64,000 nucleotides of DNA, from positions 1-64,000 of the forward strand of contig CAIFES010000006.1 of assembly GCA_903789535.1 (NCBI GenBank). Reading direction: 5' to 3'. Source of the stretch: an uncultured Aeriscardovia sp. Lineage in GTDB: Bacteria; Actinomycetota; Actinomycetes; Actinomycetales; Bifidobacteriaceae. A program made the translations under genes and the position numbers. Every line of letters starts with the position of its first letter. Positions within the stretch are counted from its first letter, which is position 1. Shown piece by piece: positions 61,548-64,000 of the stretch. The notes under the pieces were generated by a model. It was not told the origin of the DNA. It saw only the letters and a program-made list of their open reading frames with translations, and ran no database searches.

Positions 61548-64000
61548 TCAGTCGTTGCGACGGCGTGCGACCACCGTGCCCGCACCGAGGCTGCACAGCA
61601 CGACGGCGGCGCTGATGGCGAGCAGCGAGTCCGCGCCTGTGGAAGCGAGGGCCTTGCCCTGCTTGGACGCGGCAGCCGTGGCACCGTTCTTGGCATTCGG
61701 CTTGGCGCTCGGCGCGGCGGACTTCTTCGTGCCGGTCTGCCTGGCGGAATCCGTGCCCTTGCCGGTGTTCGAGGAATCCGGCTGCGACGGCGTGGATGGC
61801 TTTGCCGGCTTGTCGGCATCCTTGCCGGCGTCCTTGTTACCAGCGTCCTTGCCCGAATCCGCATCGCCGGAATGGCTGTCACCGGAGTGGCCGGGCTGAT
61901 CCGGGTTGTCAGGTTTGCTCGGCTGGTCCGGATTCTCAGGCTTATCAGGCTCGCTCGGCTGGTCAGGGTTGCTCGGCTGATCCGGATTCACAGGCTGATC
62001 AGGGTTGTCAGGTTTGCTCGGCTGGTCAGGGTTCTCCGGCTTGCTGGGCTGATCAGGATTATCCGGCTGGTCGGGATTCTCCGGCTGCTTCGAGGCGTCC
62101 TCATCCGCCTTCTTGGCGGCATCCAGTTCCTTCTTTGCCGCATCAAGCGCCGCCTGGGCGTCGGAGACGGCCTTCGTCGCCTTCGTCACCGCGGCATCTG
62201 CGGCATCAGCCTTCTTCTGGGCCTCCTGCGCCGTCTTCTGGGCGGGGACGAGCGCGGCAACCGCATCGTCATACGCCTTCTGGGCATCGGCGACGTGCTT
62301 GTCATGCTGCTCGGTGGCGGACTTGAGGCTCTCCCTGGCGGCATCGAGGGCGGACTGCGCCTTGTCGACGGCGCCTTGTGCGGCGGCGACCGCCTGATGG
62401 CGCGCGTTGGCGGCCGTCAGATTCTTGTCGGCAGCCTCCTTGGCGGCCTTGGCGGAATCCACCTTCTGCTGCAGATCCGCGAGATCGGCGCTCTTGCCGG
62501 CCTGCGCGTCCTGCAGGGCCTTCCTGGCGGCGGCAAGCGCAGTATCCGCGGCCTGCTGGTCGGCCTGAGCCGTGGCGAGCGCCTTATCAGCGGCGGTCTT
62601 GGCATCCTGCGCGGCGGTGAGGGCCGTGGCGGCCTGGAACTGCGCGGTCTGGGCGGAAGACAGATCGCGTGCTGCGCTCTGCGCGGCGGCCCGCTTTGCC
62701 GCAAGGTCGTTGGCAGCAGCGTCGGCGGCAGCCTGCGCCGTCTCCACCTTCGCCTTCGCGTCCGCATATGCCTGCGGCGCATTATCGAGCTTGCTGACGT
62801 AAGAGTTTACAAGGTTCGTGAACTCGTCGACGGTGTAGTCAGGGGCATCAGACGTCGCCTGGAAAACGACATCCCCGGCTTTCCCATCGGCTTTGTTGAC
62901 GGCAAGACCGAACGACGAACGATTGCTGTCAATGAAGTTGAGAAAATGTCCGACCTGCCCGTAAAAAGCGGAATCGCGCGCATAGACCCATGAGGAATCA
63001 TGACGGTGGGCGCCCAGCGCGGCGTCGGTCTTGGCGGCATTCTCGAACACACGCTTCTCTTCTGTGTACCATCCGTCAAATGGCCAGTTCTTATCCGTCG
63101 TGGTGGTGGACTTGCCAGTCTCGTCCATCGACCAGTGCGTACGGCCTATTTCATTATCAGGGATCGAATCCCACACGCGCGGATCGTTCGAGCCTTCGTA
63201 ATCAGTCGATTGCTCCGGCACGAGCCACGCGACGTTTTCCAGACCCGTTCCATAGAAATCACCGGTCTTCGCCTGGGCATGGTCTTCAACCGCGTTCGAG
63301 AAGAGAGAGTCAAGCTGAGAACCGACGACACCCTCAATGCTGATACCGAGGGTGCGCACTCCTTCCGTGCTACGGATGCTGTTGACCGCCGACAGGTATG
63401 ACAGCGATGCCTGCATTTCCTCAAGGCTCAGCGCGTTCCCCTGCTTGCCAAGTGCCGGCTTGACATACTTGTCGTACCAGACTGCCTTGCCAGAAGCATG
63501 ATTGACGAACAATGTGGTCCGGTCCTGATGCTCATGCGAGGTACCGTCCAGCCAGCTCTTCGCCATCTGAGCATGCGCCTTCTGCGCTGAAGTGGAGTTC
63601 GGATCCGCGATGATGGAATCGAGCAGACCGGACACACCCTTGGCCTTCTGTGCATCGGCATTGTCCGCCGCGGACTTGAGCGAGTCAGCCTGTGCCTTGG
63701 CGGAAGCGAGGGCGCTGTCGGCGGCCGTCTTGGCCGCCTGTGCGTCGGTCACGGCCTGATCCGCTGTCTTCTTTGCATTCTGCTTCGCGGTGACATCGCT
63801 GTCAGCGGCCGACTGCGCGTTCTGTGCGTTCGAGAGGGCTGCGGCGGCCGAGGTGGCTGCCGACTGCCTGGAGGAAACCTGCGAATCAGCCTGTTTCTTT
63901 GCGTTCTCGGCATCGGCAACGGCCTTCTGGGCACCGGAGAGATCCGTGGCACCCTGGGCGGCGGCAAGCGCGTCCTGCGCGGCCTGCAGTTTCTGCGCCG
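61548..64000 (-). CDS. Sortase-anchored coiled-coil surface protein with SEC10/PgrA CAP-like domain (5' end outside window)
   Basis: The frame is open from the right edge to 61548, so the N-terminus lies outside. The GTG at 63752 is internal: the 82 codons before it continue the same Ala/Gln/Lys heptad coiled coil (LQAAQDALAAAQ and so on). A globular domain follows (YLSAVNSIRSTEG, GLENVAWLVP, WPFDGWYTEEKRVFENA, VGHFLNFIDSNRSSFGL), matching the SEC10/PgrA surface-exclusion, CAP-like domain of Gram-positive surface proteins. A second long coiled coil, a Pro/Asp repeat stalk (PDQPSKPENPDQP) and a sorting signal LASTG-hydrophobic-RRR complete it. LASTG replaces LPXTG. It probably mediates adhesion or aggregation; the ligand is unknown. 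Confidence 0.85.
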   Translation of the reverse strand, partial: AQKLQAAQDALAAAQGATDLSGAQKAVADAENAKKQADSQVSSRQSAATSAAAALSNAQNAQSAADSDVTAKQNAKKTADQAVTDAQAAKTAADSALASAKAQADSLKSAADNADAQKAKGVSGLLDSIIADPNSTSAQKAHAQMAKSWLDGTSHEHQDRTTLFVNHASGKAVWYDKYVKPALGKQGNALSLEEMQASLSYLSAVNSIRSTEGVRTLGISIEGVVGSQLDSLFSNAVEDHAQAKTGDFYGTGLENVAWLVPEQSTDYEGSNDPRVWDSIPDNEIGRTHWSMDETGKSTTTTDKNWPFDGWYTEEKRVFENAAKTDAALGAHRHDSSWVYARDSAFYGQVGHFLNFIDSNRSSFGLAVNKADGKAGDVVFQATSDAPDYTVDEFTNLVNSYVSKLDNAPQAYADAKAKVETAQAAADAAANDLAAKRAAAQSAARDLSSAQTAQFQAATALTAAQDAKTAADKALATAQADQQAADTALAAARKALQDAQAGKSADLADLQQKVDSAKAAKEAADKNLTAANARHQAVAAAQGAVDKAQSALDAARESLKSATEQHDKHVADAQKAYDDAVAALVPAQKTAQEAQKKADAADAAVTKATKAVSDAQAALDAAKKELDAAKKADEDASKQPENPDQPDNPDQPSKPENPDQPSKPDNPDQPVNPDQPSNPDQPSEPDKPENPDQPSKPDNPDQPGHSGDSHSGDADSGKDAGNKDAGKDADKPAKPSTPSQPDSSNTGKGTDSARQTGTKKSAAPSAKPNAKNGATAAASKQGKALASTGADSLLAISAAVVLCSLGAGTVVARRRND

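Noticed and set aside
61533-62993. 486-aa plus-strand ORF with Leu/Arg/Gly repeats
   Set aside because: Antisense to the repetitive coiled-coil surface protein; the repeats are a mirror of that gene.
1-64000. CRISPR array, insertion sequence, prophage or integrase
   Set aside because: No regularly spaced repeats with unique spacers, no Cas, transposase or integrase motifs on either strand.

Overview
The window is a GC-rich chromosomal segment of a high-GC Gram-positive bacterium, most likely a Bifidobacterium or close relative in the Bifidobacteriaceae. The evidence is the codon usage, the zwf-opcA-pgl block with opcA (an actinobacterial G6PDH partner) close to gnd, a neighbourhood of eno, amtB-glnB, ftsY, dnaB, uppP, purA and metG, an LtaS-like polymer synthase, and an LAxTG-type cell-wall anchor. 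Species cannot be named from sequence alone. Most long ORFs in the supplied track are antisense shadows of GC-rich genes.

Layout. 1-2.4 kb: a decayed coding tail, a HipBA-type toxin-antitoxin pair and tRNA-Ser(GGA). 2.6-6.1 kb: endonuclease IV, a membrane sulfatase-fold LtaS-like synthase and a second, identical tRNA-Ser(GGA). 6.4-16.8 kb: an NAD(P)-binding oxidoreductase, a DHA1 MFS transporter, enolase, a polar amino-acid ABC importer, an MTAN/PNP-fold nucleosidase, a second MFS transporter and an anchored secreted protein. 17-28.4 kb: a P1B-type metal ATPase, an HD hydrolase and the oxidative pentose phosphate genes zwf-opcA-pgl, then two nitroreductase paralogues interleaved with three copies of a putative small RNA, then gnd. 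28.7-37.8 kb: kup, tatD, metG, two poorly characterised proteins and rsmI.

38-45.3 kb is the most coherent functional module. It holds an adenosylcobalamin-dependent ribonucleotide reductase (nrdJ) behind two tandem NrdR-like boxes and DnaA boxes, a complete ECF vitamin importer (T, fused A-A', S) and a PduO-type cob(I)alamin adenosyltransferase. Read together, this is a salvage-and-use locus for vitamin B12 feeding dNTP synthesis. 45.5-48.8 kb has a sirtuin, an SDR protein and two crcB fluoride-channel genes behind a candidate fluoride riboswitch. 49-61 kb has purA, a fourth putative sRNA, dnaB with a dense DnaA-box cluster upstream, uppP, the amtB-glnB nitrogen pair, ftsY, a TetR regulator overlapping dcd, an MFS exporter and an AT-rich RelB/YafQ-type toxin-antitoxin pair. 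The window ends inside a large coiled-coil surface protein with a SEC10/PgrA (CAP-like) domain and an LASTG sorting signal.

The strongest candidate for something undescribed is a four-member family of roughly 110-135 nt putative small RNAs (three around the nitroreductases, one beside purA/dnaB). Each has a conserved promoter region, a pyrimidine-rich CUUCUCUCC anti-Shine-Dalgarno-like segment and an intrinsic terminator. All functional statements are from sequence reading only; no database search was possible.
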